From NCBI GenBank assembly GCA_964347415.1, contig CAYFYJ010000003.1, positions 1 through 59,074 on the forward strand: 59,074 bases of DNA, written 5' to 3'. The DNA comes from CAYFYJ01 sp964347415 (GTDB taxonomy: Archaea > Aenigmatarchaeota > Aenigmatarchaeia > CG10238-14). Positions 1-8,422 of the stretch are shown here, one piece after another. Under the pieces are notes generated by a model, which searched no databases, was not told where the DNA came from, and was given only the letters and a program-made list of their open reading frames with translations. How positions within the stretch are numbered: the stretch's first letter is position 1; each line of letters starts with the position of its first letter. Both the position numbers and the translations under genes were made by a program.

Positions 1-627
1 ATAGGGAATACTGATGTTATCGTTGGTATAAAAATGAATTTGGGCACGCCATTTCCTGATATACCAAACATGGGGGTTTTAAAGACAGGTTCTGAGTTTA
101 CCCCAATAGCATCACCAGATTTCGAGTCAGGACCACCTCGTGAAGATGCGACTGAATTAGCAAGGGTTATTGATAGGGGAATAAGAGAATCGGAATGTAT
201 AGATTTAGAAAAACTGTGTATAAAAAAAGGTGAGGAGGCTTGGGAAATTTTCATCGATGTTTGCATAATCAATCATGACGGTAATCTTATAGACGCATCG
301 GCTCTTGCTGCTGTGTCTGCTCTAAAGACTACAAAAATGCCAAAGTTAAAGGACGGTAAAATCATCAGAGAAAAACTCGAGAAAAAATTGCCTTTATCGC
401 ATACACCGATTACTGTTACTGTTGGGAAAGTTTTTGATAAGTTCATAATAGATCCAATCAAAGAAGAGGAAGAGGTGTTGGATTCTAAGATCAGTATTGC
501 AGTGATGGAAGATGGAAAAATATGCGCAATACAGAAGAGTGGCGAAACTGGTTTATCCTTAGAAGATGTGAACAATATGATAGATCTTGTTGTGAAAAAG
601 TCCAAAGAGATAAGAAAACTACTGTGA
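1..627 (+). CDS. rrp42: Exosome complex subunit Rrp42 (5'-truncated by window edge)
   Basis: Non-catalytic RNase PH-fold subunit of the archaeal exosome, which pairs with Rrp41 in the hexameric ring that degrades RNA 3' to 5'. The reading frame is open from base 1 (residues GNTDVIVGIKMNLGTPFPD), which matches the start of the RNase PH core, so the true start lies upstream and an internal Met at 34 is not the start. Visible hallmarks are ESGPPREDATELARVIDRGIRES and the WEIFIDVCIINHDGNLIDA segment. In archaea the gene usually follows rrp4 and rrp41, which would lie to the left of the window. L39e follows after 4 nt, suggesting co-transcription. The family assignment is strong; the missing N-terminus cannot be assessed. 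Confidence 0.93.
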   Translation: MGNTDVIVGIKMNLGTPFPDIPNMGVLKTGSEFTPIASPDFESGPPREDATELARVIDRGIRESECIDLEKLCIKKGEEAWEIFIDVCIINHDGNLIDASALAAVSALKTTKMPKLKDGKIIREKLEKKLPLSHTPITVTVGKVFDKFIIDPIKEEEEVLDSKISIAVMEDGKICAIQKSGETGLSLEDVNNMIDLVVKKSKEIRKLL

Positions 628-631
628 TTTC

Positions 632-796
632 ATGGGAAGGAAAATACTGAGTAGGAAATTGAAACAAACAAAAGCTGGTAAAGTCAGGTTGGCTCCGAGA
701 TGGGTTGACATTAAGAAGTTTGGGTTAAAGAGAGCTAGAAACAGAAGGGTTTCAATGACGAGAAGAAGTTGGAAGAGAAAAAAATTAAAGATTTAA
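632..796 (+). CDS. rpl39e: Ribosomal protein eL39 (L39e)
   Basis: A 54-residue, extremely basic protein that lines the large-subunit exit tunnel. It was found by translating the gap after rrp42. It starts ATG-GGA-AGG and reads MGRKILSRKLKQTKAGKVR, then APRWVDIKK, and ends RRSWKRKKLKI. This matches the L39e pattern: K/R-rich N-terminus, a central P.W...K motif, and a C-terminal RR.WRR.KL. The length is close to the family norm of about 50 aa. The start lies 4 nt after the rrp42 stop, so the two probably form one transcript. In many archaea L39e sits beside L31e and eIF6; that context is absent here. Confidence 0.88.
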   Translation: MGRKILSRKLKQTKAGKVRLAPRWVDIKKFGLKRARNRRVSMTRRSWKRKKLKI

Positions 797-924
797 TTTC
801 TTACGTAGGACAATAGGGGAAATATACCTTTCATATCAACAATAAATAATCTATTTAGACTGTATAAATTATTATCAACTGAAAACTATAGATAGGTAAA
901 ACTGTAAATATTTTTAGTGATTCC

Positions 925-2262
925 ATGTATTCTAAACGAATTCAAGAAATGTTGAAGAAAAAGAATATCAAGACTGGGGATTTTATCAGGATCGAAAAGG
1001 CCAAGACTGTTCATGAAGGAATCTTGATGCCGAGGATAGGACTGGGTGATACATCCTGTCTTGTGATTAAACTGAGTAACGGATACAATACCGGGATAAA
1101 ATTTAAGGAAGGAGTTAGAGTCGAAAAAATCAAGGAAGGTTTGGGAATAACTCATAAACACAAGAAAAAAACGAAAAAAATAATTTTTAATAAAAAATTG
1201 CCAATTATTTCTATCTTAGGCACTGGCGGAACGATTGCAAGTAAAGTCGACTACAGAACAGGGGGGGTTTATGCTTCCTTCTCTCCTGAGGATATAGCAA
1301 TGCAGATACCGGAATTGAAAGAGATAACTAACATCAAGGCTGAGGAAGTAATGAACATAATGAGTGAAGACATGACCCCTGAAAGATGGGAAAATATTGC
1401 AAAGGAAGTCGCCCGAGATGTGAGGGCCGGTTACAAGGGAATAATAGTGACTCATGGTACGGACACGTTACATTACACTGCTGCAGCTTTAAGTTTCATG
1501 TTGAAAGATTTACCATGTCCAGTTGCGGTTGTTGGCGCACAAAGATCGAGTGATAGGGGTTCCTCTGATACCGTTATGAATATTGCTTGTGCTGCAAATT
1601 TTGTTGCTAATTCTGACGTGGCTGAAGTCTGTACTATTCTGCATGGGACTACGGAAGATGATTATTGTTTGGCTATAAGAGGTACGAAGTCGCGTAAGAT
1701 GCATAGCAGTAGAAGGGATGCTTTCAGACCGATAAACGAACAACCAATTGCAAAAATTCATTGGAAGAGTAGAAAAATTGAAATTAAAAACAAGAATTAC
1801 AGAAAGAGGGATAATAAAAAATTAAAACTTGATATTAAATTAAACCCAAAAGTTGCGTTAATAAAATCTTACCCAGGTTTGGATCCGGAAATATTTGATT
1901 TTTATCTGGATAAAAAATATAAAGGTTTTGTAATCGAAGGTACTGGATTGGGACATGTACCAACATTAGGAAAATCTTCTTTATTGCCAAAAATTGAAAA
2001 AATCGTTCAGTTGGGTTTACCAGTAGTCATAACTTCTCAATGTTTGTACGGAAGGACCCATCCAACAATATATTATAATCTCAGAGAATTGTCCAGAAGA
2101 GGTGCAATATTCGCAGAGGATATGCTGCCGGAAGTTGCATTGGTCAAATTGATGTGGGTTTTAGGGCATTCGAAAAAATTGGATAAAATAAGGGATATGA
2201 TATTGACTAACTATGTTGGTGAGATCAATCCGAGAATCGGTCCGAAAGATTTTCTGGTGTAG
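925..2262 (+). CDS. gatD: Glutamyl-tRNA(Gln) amidotransferase subunit D
   Basis: L-asparaginase-like subunit that releases ammonia from an amide donor for GatE, which converts Glu-tRNA(Gln) to Gln-tRNA(Gln) in archaea. An N-terminal small barrel domain (about 1-70) contains GDFIRIEKA and a conserved LMPR segment. The asparaginase core begins at GTGGTIAS (catalytic Thr about 103) and includes THGTDT (Thr179, Asp180) and GTKSRKMHSSRRDAF, whose Lys is the fourth catalytic residue. The 445-aa length is normal for GatD. gatE starts 2 nt after the stop, so this is a gatDE operon. The ATG at 925 is supported by the complete N-terminal domain. Confidence 0.96.
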   Translation: MYSKRIQEMLKKKNIKTGDFIRIEKAKTVHEGILMPRIGLGDTSCLVIKLSNGYNTGIKFKEGVRVEKIKEGLGITHKHKKKTKKIIFNKKLPIISILGTGGTIASKVDYRTGGVYASFSPEDIAMQIPELKEITNIKAEEVMNIMSEDMTPERWENIAKEVARDVRAGYKGIIVTHGTDTLHYTAAALSFMLKDLPCPVAVVGAQRSSDRGSSDTVMNIACAANFVANSDVAEVCTILHGTTEDDYCLAIRGTKSRKMHSSRRDAFRPINEQPIAKIHWKSRKIEIKNKNYRKRDNKKLKLDIKLNPKVALIKSYPGLDPEIFDFYLDKKYKGFVIEGTGLGHVPTLGKSSLLPKIEKIVQLGLPVVITSQCLYGRTHPTIYYNLRELSRRGAIFAEDMLPEVALVKLMWVLGHSKKLDKIRDMILTNYVGEINPRIGPKDFLV

Positions 2263-2264
2263 GG

Positions 2265-3710
2265 ATGGATTATAAGAAAATTGTTTTGAAATGTGGTTTA
2301 GAGATTCATAGACAATTGGACACGGAACATAAGTTGTTCTGTAATTGTTCCACAAAGATGATTGAAAAAACCCCTTTGACGATGATAAAAAGAAGGCAAC
2401 ATCCTGTAGCGTCGGAGCTAGGAAGAGTTGATATTGCTGCTCAGTATGAATTCTTACAAGATAGGACATTTCATTATCAGTTTTTTCCAGAAGAAGATTG
2501 TCTTGTTGAAAGTGATGAGGAACCAATTCAACCATTGAATCAAGAGGCTTTAGATATTGTTCTACAAATCGCTCTGTTGTTGAATTGTAGAATACCAGAA
2601 GAACTCCATATAATGAGAAAGACTGTAATCGATGGTAGCAACACATCTGCATTCCAAAGGACATTAATCGTTGGTTTAGAAGGTTATATAGAATACAATG
2701 GGAAAGGGGTTGAGATAACTCATGTCGCGTTAGAAGAAGATGCCGCCAGTATCGTAAAGGGAGATAAAAAAAACAGGGTTTACAGGTTGAATAGGCTTGG
2801 CGTTCCTCTGGTTGAGATTGGAACAGGATTATTGATTGGATATACACCAGAAGAAATTGAAGAGATAGCTTACTTAATCGGGATGACTTGTCGTTCAACA
2901 GGAAAGGTGAAGAGAGGGATCGGGACTGTCAGACAGGATGTAAATGTCAGTATAAAAAATGGAGCAAGGGTTGAAATAAAAGGCATACAAGAACTTGGCT
3001 TGATATCTAAAATTATTCAACTAGAAGTTCAGAGACAGATGTCCATCCCAAAAGTAAAGAAAGAAGTTAGATCTGCTAATCTTGACGGGACTACTAAATT
3101 TACTAGGCCTTTACCTGGAGCTGCAAGGATGTACCCTGAGACTGATATTCCACCAATACCAATCGATAAAGAAATGATTCGGAGAGTTAAGAAACATTTA
3201 CCTGAATCCTGGATAAAAAAGATAAAAAGACTCAAGGAGAAACTGGGCCTCTCTGATGAATTGGCTAAACAGATAATAAGGTCAGATCATCTTGAGTTGT
3301 TTGAGGAATTAATTAAGAAGTATAGAGTTAATCCTTCTGTTGCAGCCAATGTTTTTGTTAGTACTTTGAAGGACTTGAAGAAGAGAGAGAACATTCGAGT
3401 GGAAAAACTTGAAGATAAAGATTTCGAAGAATTATTTGGGCTATTGAAAGAGAGAAAGTTGATGAAGGAATCTATTTCTGATGTTTTGAAGTATAAAGTT
3501 AACCATCCTAAACAACCTATGATAGTTAGCATCAAAAAGTTGGGTTTACAGGTTATTTCTAATGATGAGTTGATGAGAATCATTAGAGATGTTATTAAGA
3601 AAAATAAAGGAAAACCTGAGGGTAAGATAATAGGATTGATAATGAGTCAGGTTAGGGGTAGGGTTAAGAGTGAGAATGTGGTGAGAATAGTTAAGAGGTT
3701 GTTAAAATAG
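2265..3710 (+). CDS. gatE: Glutamyl-tRNA(Gln) amidotransferase subunit E, lacking the GAD insertion domain
   Basis: Kinase/transamidase subunit of GatDE. The N-terminal GatB/E cradle is intact: KCGLEIHRQLDTEHKLFCNC, DGSNTSAFQRT, EEDAASIV, LNRLGVPLVEI, RQDVNVSI and EIKGIQELGLI. The C-terminal helical and YqeY-like tail is also present (about 305-481). The protein is 481 aa, whereas archaeal GatE is usually about 620. The missing part lies between the EIKG segment and the RPLPGAARMYPETDIPP motif: only about 35 residues bridge them, where other GatE proteins carry the AspRS-type GAD domain. The frame is continuous with no sign of a frameshift. I infer a genuine domain loss that makes the protein GatB-like in architecture. 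Confidence 0.93.
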   Translation: MDYKKIVLKCGLEIHRQLDTEHKLFCNCSTKMIEKTPLTMIKRRQHPVASELGRVDIAAQYEFLQDRTFHYQFFPEEDCLVESDEEPIQPLNQEALDIVLQIALLLNCRIPEELHIMRKTVIDGSNTSAFQRTLIVGLEGYIEYNGKGVEITHVALEEDAASIVKGDKKNRVYRLNRLGVPLVEIGTGLLIGYTPEEIEEIAYLIGMTCRSTGKVKRGIGTVRQDVNVSIKNGARVEIKGIQELGLISKIIQLEVQRQMSIPKVKKEVRSANLDGTTKFTRPLPGAARMYPETDIPPIPIDKEMIRRVKKHLPESWIKKIKRLKEKLGLSDELAKQIIRSDHLELFEELIKKYRVNPSVAANVFVSTLKDLKKRENIRVEKLEDKDFEELFGLLKERKLMKESISDVLKYKVNHPKQPMIVSIKKLGLQVISNDELMRIIRDVIKKNKGKPEGKIIGLIMSQVRGRVKSENVVRIVKRLLK

Positions 3711-3716
3711 TCATTG

Positions 3717-3926
3717 ATGAGTATGGGTTATAAAGCTATGATTAAAATTGTAGTATTTCTAACTATCCTATGTTTATTGGTTTATACCATCTACAAAAAC
3801 CCTTATTTGTTCTGGCCATTGGTTTTAGCTGTTGGTGTAGTAGAAGCAATAGATTTTTATAGGTCTGGTATGAACCCGGCTAGAATGTATACTTTTAAGC
3901 TTCTAGATTGGATTTTAGAGGATTAG
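3717..3926 (+). CDS. Small two-TM membrane protein, unknown
   Basis: Sixty-nine residues from ATG 3717; an in-frame TTG lies just upstream at 3714. Two hydrophobic stretches are visible, roughly residues 8-25 and 31-46, followed by a short charged tail with DFYRSGMNPARMYTFKLLDWILED. I do not recognise a family. The gene follows gatE by 6 nt and may be co-transcribed. Its codon use resembles its neighbours and the frame has no competing ORF, which supports it being real. Confidence 0.55.
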   Translation: MSMGYKAMIKIVVFLTILCLLVYTIYKNPYLFWPLVLAVGVVEAIDFYRSGMNPARMYTFKLLDWILED

Positions 3927-3965
3927 TAGATTGTAACTATGATTTAGTGACTACAATATAGAAAT

Positions 3966-3975
3966 CTTTAAATAG
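3966..3975 (+). promoter_or_regulatory. TATA box for the transglutaminase-like gene
   Basis: CTTTAAATAG lies about 30 nt before the ATG at 3999. This is the spacing expected if transcription starts at or a few bases before the start codon (leaderless or nearly so). The assignment is by pattern only. Confidence 0.5.
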
Positions 3976-3998
3976 TCCTTTAAAACAGTGTTAACTTG

Positions 3999-4616
3999 AT
4001 GTCTTTCAGAAAAGAATATACAAAACTTCAAGAACAACTTGGTGGAACATATCTCGGTAGAAACCTAATAAACAGTCATACTAGAGTTGACAGGGGCGTT
4101 TTATTCGTGCCTGGACTGAAGATTATGGAAGCTACTGTTGTTGATTTTGATAAAGATAATGCTCTCAGGTCTCTATACGATGAAGTGTTAGAAACCCATA
4201 GAAGACTGAGGGGCGGATCCAACAAAGAGTTCATTCTTCATGATACTTTTGATGTGATAAAGAGGGCAATGCCATACAACTTAGAATATGTAAAAAGGAT
4301 AGCTCGACAATATAATGGCGCAAAAGTTCTTTTAGGAGGATTTTTTATTGGTCATGATAAAGGTAGTGTTTGTAGACATCAGGCTCTTGGAAGTGCAGCC
4401 ATATTAGAAAGAATGGTAGACGAAGGGTTACTAGCTGGTAAAGCAAGGATTAATTGGAATTATCATCCTTGTTTAGGAGGACACGCCTGGGCAGAATATA
4501 GAACATCACAGGGAGAGTTGGGTGTACTAGATATAGCACAAGATTATTTTGGTTATCCGGAATCAGGTAAATGGGGATATAAAGCTGAGAATCAACATAC
4601 CAAATTTGATTTGTAA
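3999..4616 (+). CDS. Transglutaminase-like cysteine protease-fold protein
   Basis: A 205-aa soluble protein with no signal peptide. A papain/transglutaminase-type triad can be read: Cys125 in GSVCRHQAL at a helix start, His162 in GGHAWAEY, and Asp178 in LGVLDIAQD. The order and spacing (C, about 37 residues, H, about 16 residues, D) fit the transglutaminase-like superfamily, where C-R-x-x-A and GHAWxE are typical. Substrate and role are unknown; members include proteases, peptide N-glycanases and crosslinkers. ATG 3999 is preferred over the in-frame TTG at 3996 because of its position relative to the TATA box. The downstream genes are on the opposite strand, so this is a single-gene unit. Confidence 0.7.
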   Translation: MSFRKEYTKLQEQLGGTYLGRNLINSHTRVDRGVLFVPGLKIMEATVVDFDKDNALRSLYDEVLETHRRLRGGSNKEFILHDTFDVIKRAMPYNLEYVKRIARQYNGAKVLLGGFFIGHDKGSVCRHQALGSAAILERMVDEGLLAGKARINWNYHPCLGGHAWAEYRTSQGELGVLDIAQDYFGYPESGKWGYKAENQHTKFDL

Positions 4617-4646
4617 GAATCATGAGCCTAATATTCAGTTATCTTC

Positions 4647-4814
4647 TCATGTCTTCTTTTTCTTTCTTTTTTCCTTGATTTCTAGTTCAAACTCTTTAGA
4701 GATTTCTTTGGTTCTTTTTATTGCCCATTTGGTGACGAGATAGATGAAGACGATGACAAAAATAGCTACCGCTGCTGTTGCAGCGATTCCAAGGAGATCT
4801 AAAGGGAAAATCAT
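4647..4814 (-). CDS. Small single-TM protein overlapping the upstream membrane gene
   Basis: A 55-residue ORF. It begins MIFPLDLLGIAATAAVAIFV, continues as a TM helix to about residue 28, then becomes a charged helix (KWAIKRTKEISKEFELEIKE) ending KRKKKKT. Its ATG overlaps the TGA of the preceding minus-strand gene (ATGA, 4811-4814), typical of translational coupling. One TM segment followed by a charged amphipathic tail matches, in miniature, the layout of the four larger membrane/coiled-coil proteins upstream. No family is recognised. Confidence 0.65.
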   Translation of the reverse strand: MIFPLDLLGIAATAAVAIFVIVFIYLVTKWAIKRTKEISKEFELEIKEKRKKKKT

Positions 4815-5524
4815 GATTCTCTCATTTTTTTCTTTCTTTTCCTAACTCTATTTTGATCTTCTAAATTTTCTTTTAAGGCATTTTCCAATTTTTTCACATT
4901 GTAGCTGATGTGCCGAAGCATTCTTTCTTTTGAACTGAAACCATTATCCCTTATTCTTGGGTCATTGGTATTCCACTCTTTAACTATACGGAAATTATCT
5001 TCCGCATCATCTAATTCATTCTCAAGGTTTGAATGCTCTTTGATTAACTTATCCATTGCTTTATCAGTGTCTATAATTTTATGGATTTCCTTTCTTCTTT
5101 CTTTTGCAACTTTATCATAGGATTTTAGATTTTTAATGTGTGCGGCTTTTACCTTTCCCTTACCAAACATAATAGTCAAGATAAAGAACAAGGCAAAAAA
5201 ACCTATGACACCAAAGAAACCGCCGAAAGCGAAAAGATAGAGTACTATGGCAGGTAGAATGCTAGAATAAAATAGAGCGATCGTAAAGACAAATGATATA
5301 ATAATATTGACTTTTGACTTTCTAAATATGGGTGCACGAGTAGCAGTTAAAGTGCCCCAAATAATCGCAAAAGTTCCTAAGAACGGTATAAAAACATAAT
5401 AGATTATGTTTGGGGGCGTTGTCCATTCTGGTGGTATGTTGAGCCATTCGGTCAATAAAGATTGGGCATTTACGGATACAGGAACCAACAAAAGTAATAA
5501 AATAGCCAGCGAATATTTTTTCAT
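4811..5524 (-). CDS. Membrane/coiled-coil protein, paralogue 1 of 4
   Basis: A 237-aa protein with an N-terminal signal-like segment (MKKYSLAILLLLLVPVSVNAQ), then a short extracellular patch with EWTTPPNIIYYVFIPFLG, three or four TM helices to about residue 125, and a charged coiled-coil cytoplasmic tail ending RVRKRKKKMRES. It is clearly related to the next three genes on this strand through the pattern W...(D/N).I.Y..IPFLG...I.(Y/W)G, then further TM helices and a Lys/Glu-rich tail. It is the most diverged of the four. A TATA-like element is centred near 5545 on the minus strand, about 25 nt before the ATG. Function unknown. Confidence 0.7.
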   Translation of the reverse strand: MKKYSLAILLLLLVPVSVNAQSLLTEWLNIPPEWTTPPNIIYYVFIPFLGTFAIIWGTLTATRAPIFRKSKVNIIISFVFTIALFYSSILPAIVLYLFAFGGFFGVIGFFALFFILTIMFGKGKVKAAHIKNLKSYDKVAKERRKEIHKIIDTDKAMDKLIKEHSNLENELDDAEDNFRIVKEWNTNDPRIRDNGFSSKERMLRHISYNVKKLENALKENLEDQNRVRKRKKKMRES

Positions 5525-5540
5525 AATCTAATTATAGGCT

Positions 5541-5550
5541 TTTTTAAATA
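5541..5550 (-). promoter_or_regulatory. TATA box for membrane paralogue 1
   Basis: On the minus strand this reads TATTTAAAAA, about 20-26 nt before the ATG at 5524. That suggests a leaderless transcript and an independent promoter for this gene. Confidence 0.4.
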
Positions 5551-5576
5551 TATTGCTATCGAATAGAAAATCAAAC

Positions 5577-6266
5577 TCATTCGTCTAATTCTGCGAAAGT
5601 TCTTGCCGCTTTTTTTTGTCCAACTATATGTTCCTTCTTAAATTCTAGCAAATTTATTCTCTTTTCCCATTTTCTCTTTTCACTCTCTAAGTCATCTATC
5701 AATGAGAACCATTTAGGATCATCTTTGTCAAAACGGGGGTTATTTTCGATATTTCTTATCTCATCGTCAATTTTTTGGATTCTTTTCTTTAAAAGTTCTA
5801 TTTGTTCATCCGCTCCTGCCACAGCCATGTCATAATGACCATATTCCCCTTTCCAAGTCCATACCATTCCTCTAGCGAACAGAAAAACACCGATCATAAA
5901 AATTACAGCAAATATAGCGACTGAGTAAATCCCCATAATCGCGAAAAGTGTGGCAACAATTAGAATGAACAAACGCAGCGGAAGAGTAGAAAATGCAATT
6001 AAAAAACTCAAGAGACCGTTTATTTTATTTTTTTTGAAGATTCTGATTCTATCCAGGAGGCCATAAATAATAGTAAATATCCCTAGGAATGGGATGAGTC
6101 CATAAAAAATCATGTCTTTTGAATTCATCCATTCTTCTGGGAAACCGAAAGTATCTATGAATACACTTCTTATAGTTTCTTGAGGGTCTATATCGATTTG
6201 GGCTTTAACATTGACGAGAAATAATAGAATTGAAAGGAATCCTAAGATCGAAAACAATTTTTTCAT
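5577..6266 (-). CDS. Membrane/coiled-coil protein, paralogue 2 of 4
   Basis: A 229-aa protein. A signal-like N-terminus (MKKLFSILGFLSILLFLVNVKAQ) is followed by FGFPEEWMNSKDMIFYGLIPFL, the clearest copy of the family motif, then YGLLDRIRIFKKNKINGLLS, three or four TM helices to about 130, and a long coiled-coil tail (about 145-225) rich in Glu and Lys. The YGLL..I.IF segment also recurs in the three membrane proteins at 39.5-41.2 kb. Function is unknown. The topology (short exposed N-terminal domain, TM bundle, cytoplasmic coiled coil) suits a scaffold that joins membrane and cytoplasmic partners; that is inference. Confidence 0.7.
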   Translation of the reverse strand: MKKLFSILGFLSILLFLVNVKAQIDIDPQETIRSVFIDTFGFPEEWMNSKDMIFYGLIPFLGIFTIIYGLLDRIRIFKKNKINGLLSFLIAFSTLPLRLFILIVATLFAIMGIYSVAIFAVIFMIGVFLFARGMVWTWKGEYGHYDMAVAGADEQIELLKKRIQKIDDEIRNIENNPRFDKDDPKWFSLIDDLESEKRKWEKRINLLEFKKEHIVGQKKAARTFAELDE

Positions 6267-6316
6267 GATATATTATTTGGTTTTAAAATAAGTTAAGTCT
6301 ATTACAAGATTCGTTC

Positions 6317-7069
6317 TCAAGCTTTTTCTTCTGCTCTGAACATTCTAGCTTGATCTTTTTTTTGTTGCTCCAAATTTTGCTTTCTTACAACCCATTCTTC
6401 ACGTCTTTTAATCCAATGATCTCTTTGCCTTATAAGCTCCGTCACTTCCCTCGTAAAAGCCGCCCCAGTAAGTCCTTTATATTTTTTTCCTACTTTTCTG
6501 TTCGCTCTATCGATCTCTATATTAAGATCGTTTATTTGCTTCTCAGCTTCTTTTATGGGTCCATCACACCTATCAATCGCCGTATCATAACTCTTGTATA
6601 GATCTTTCCAAGAACGAAATAGCCCTCTCGAATACATAAGAGTGCCAATTATAAAGAGGGCGAAGAAAAGTATTATAGAATAAATACCTATAAAAGAGAA
6701 AAGTATCGAAACAATAAGAACAAAAATTCCCAGTGGAACCATAGAAAATGCGATGAGAAAGGCTAAAACTCCACTTATAGAGGTTTTAAATATCCTGATT
6801 CTCTCCAGAAAACCGTAAACAATCATCCATACACCAGCCATAGGTATAAAGCAATACCATAGAAAAGTATCTGTTCTTAGCCAAGCATCTGGAAACCCGA
6901 TTGCATTCCCAAATCCACAGACAGCAACGGGCAAATTACATTCTGCATCTTCAGGCATAACTACTGGAGTTGTAAATACACCTGAAAACCCCAGAATCAT
7001 AATAATTAACAGAATCCCTACCAGGGCAAATGGTAAATAATCCTGCCACCTATGTGACATATGTGCCAT
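6317..7069 (-). CDS. Membrane/coiled-coil protein, paralogue 3 of 4
   Basis: A 250-aa protein. An N-terminal TM (about 12-30) is followed by an exposed loop with two cysteines, AECNLPVAVCGFGNAIGFPD, which could form a disulfide outside the cell. Then come FLWYCFIPMAGVWMIVYGFL, RIRIFK, three further TM helices to about 150, and a charged coiled-coil tail (about 160-250). It is closest to paralogue 4, with which it shares AEC..P..VC.F...GFP..WLR.DTF.WY. ATG 7060 is an alternative start. TTTTATAAGA on the minus strand near 7091-7100 is a plausible TATA box. Function unknown. Confidence 0.72.
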   Translation of the reverse strand: MAHMSHRWQDYLPFALVGILLIIMILGFSGVFTTPVVMPEDAECNLPVAVCGFGNAIGFPDAWLRTDTFLWYCFIPMAGVWMIVYGFLERIRIFKTSISGVLAFLIAFSMVPLGIFVLIVSILFSFIGIYSIILFFALFIIGTLMYSRGLFRSWKDLYKSYDTAIDRCDGPIKEAEKQINDLNIEIDRANRKVGKKYKGLTGAAFTREVTELIRQRDHWIKRREEWVVRKQNLEQQKKDQARMFRAEEKA

Positions 7070-7150
7070 AATAATATTATTAAGTCCAAGTCTTATAAAA
7101 GTATCATGGAGGGTTTCTAGAATTTTTTGCTTTTTACTAACTAATGATTA

Positions 7151-7897
7151 TTACTTAGATAATTTTTTCAATCTTTGTAAATATTTTTTCTCTTGTTCAC
7201 CTACAATTTTTAAACGCTCCTGAGCAGCTTTTATAATATCTTGGGCCTGTTTTCTTCTTCTTGCCACATCTACAAGCATAGTTTGCTGTTGATTGGCTGG
7301 TAATTTCTGGATTCTTTTTACTTCCTTATCGGTGTCTTCCAGAAGTTGTCTACCATAATCTATGTCCATTCTTATTTTATCCCTTTCCTTATCGAAAGAC
7401 TCTTTTGCAAATTCCCCTGCCCTCCAAGATTTGGTCCTAGCAATAAAAAAGTATATTGTACCGCCAATGAATAGCGCCACAAATATTAACATTGACCATG
7501 TCCCGATGAAAGAAAAGATTAAAGAAACGAAAACCACAAATAGCCCCATAGGAATCGTGGAAAAGGCTATTAAAAAGGCGAGGAGAAAATAAAATCCTGG
7601 CCTATTTCTGCCAAATATGTTGATTACTGTCAAAAGGCCATATACGACCATCGTTACTCCAAGAAGAGGTAAAAAGGCGTACCAAATGAATGTATCAGGT
7701 CTTAGCCAACCTGTAGGAAAACCTAGTGCAGTCGCGAAATCGCAAACATGGGTGGGAAATTCACATTCTGCTTCTCCTTCTATAATTTGAACGTTAACTC
7801 GAGGTAGAATTAAAATTGTTGCAATAATTAATGATACAATTATAACCCCGATAACTACCCATCTAGCAATTCCCATGCCGCCTGATAGGTTAACCAT
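7151..7897 (-). CDS. Membrane/coiled-coil protein, paralogue 4 of 4
   Basis: A 248-aa protein with a TM near residues 12-30, an exposed segment with AECEFPTHVCDFATALGFP, the family motif FIWYAFLPLLGVTMVVYGLL, three TM helices to about 150, and a charged coiled-coil tail ending YLQRLKKLSK. Together with the three genes downstream it forms a tandem paralogue array on one strand. Gaps are 50-85 bp and each gene has its own TATA-like upstream element, so the genes may be separately expressed. No named family is recognised. Confidence 0.72.
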   Translation of the reverse strand: MVNLSGGMGIARWVVIGVIIVSLIIATILILPRVNVQIIEGEAECEFPTHVCDFATALGFPTGWLRPDTFIWYAFLPLLGVTMVVYGLLTVINIFGRNRPGFYFLLAFLIAFSTIPMGLFVVFVSLIFSFIGTWSMLIFVALFIGGTIYFFIARTKSWRAGEFAKESFDKERDKIRMDIDYGRQLLEDTDKEVKRIQKLPANQQQTMLVDVARRRKQAQDIIKAAQERLKIVGEQEKKYLQRLKKLSK

Positions 7898-7948
7898 ATA
7901 ATATTTATGTAAACTTTAATTAATAAGACTTTCCCGATAACCTAAATT

Positions 7949-7957
7949 TTATTTAAA
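7949..7957 (+). promoter_or_regulatory. TATA box for the 115-aa membrane protein gene
   Basis: TTATTTAAA lies about 30 nt before the ATG at 7980, in the divergent gap with membrane paralogue 4. Pattern-based call. Confidence 0.45.
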
Positions 7958-7979
7958 CACAAAAATTAAATATAATCAT

Positions 7980-8327
7980 ATGGTACTTGGGCCTTATGAT
8001 ATAACCCCACTTTTACACCTTCCCGAATTGATCACAGTTCTTTTAATACCTACCGCAATGTTTGTCGTTAGTATGAAACTATTGTTGGACGATTTGAAAT
8101 ATTTCTCATCATGGGTAAACTTAGTTCTTGCTTGCGTGATAGGTGCCTTTACTATACCAGTTATCGTGAATCTATCCTTTATTGTATCTAGAGCATGTGG
8201 ATTCAGTTATGGACCATTAAAACTTGGATTGAACCTGAAAGGCATAGTTATTGGTGGGGCTTCGATGGCTATAACTTGGATTGTATTACCAATAATATCT
8301 GGGCTCATACCCACTATGTATTTTTAA
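7980..8327 (+). CDS. Small three-TM membrane protein, unknown
   Basis: A 115-aa protein with hydrophobic segments at about 14-35, 44-66 and 83-110. It begins MVLGPYDITPLLHLPEL. No catalytic or binding motif is apparent. It is divergent from the paralogous membrane array and upstream of a second small membrane protein and the SMC operon. A TATA box is placed for a nearly leaderless message. Not recognised. Confidence 0.55.
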   Translation: MVLGPYDITPLLHLPELITVLLIPTAMFVVSMKLLLDDLKYFSSWVNLVLACVIGAFTIPVIVNLSFIVSRACGFSYGPLKLGLNLKGIVIGGASMAITWIVLPIISGLIPTMYF

Positions 8328-8422
8328 TTGGGGATTTTTTCATACAGTTTTTTAAGTCTCCAGACCTAATTATTCTAATAGAGGGGGTGGGATGGGAAAA
8401 ATATTACAGGAAGGTATAAAAA

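Noticed and set aside
2161..2898. 245-aa minus-strand ORF opposite gatD/gatE
   Set aside because: It lies wholly over two well-supported genes, has no family signal and is the mirror of their codon bias.
4549..4743. 64-aa plus-strand ORF spanning the end of the transglutaminase-like gene
   Set aside because: It overlaps a conserved gene end and the better-supported minus-strand 55-aa gene, whose start is coupled to its neighbour.
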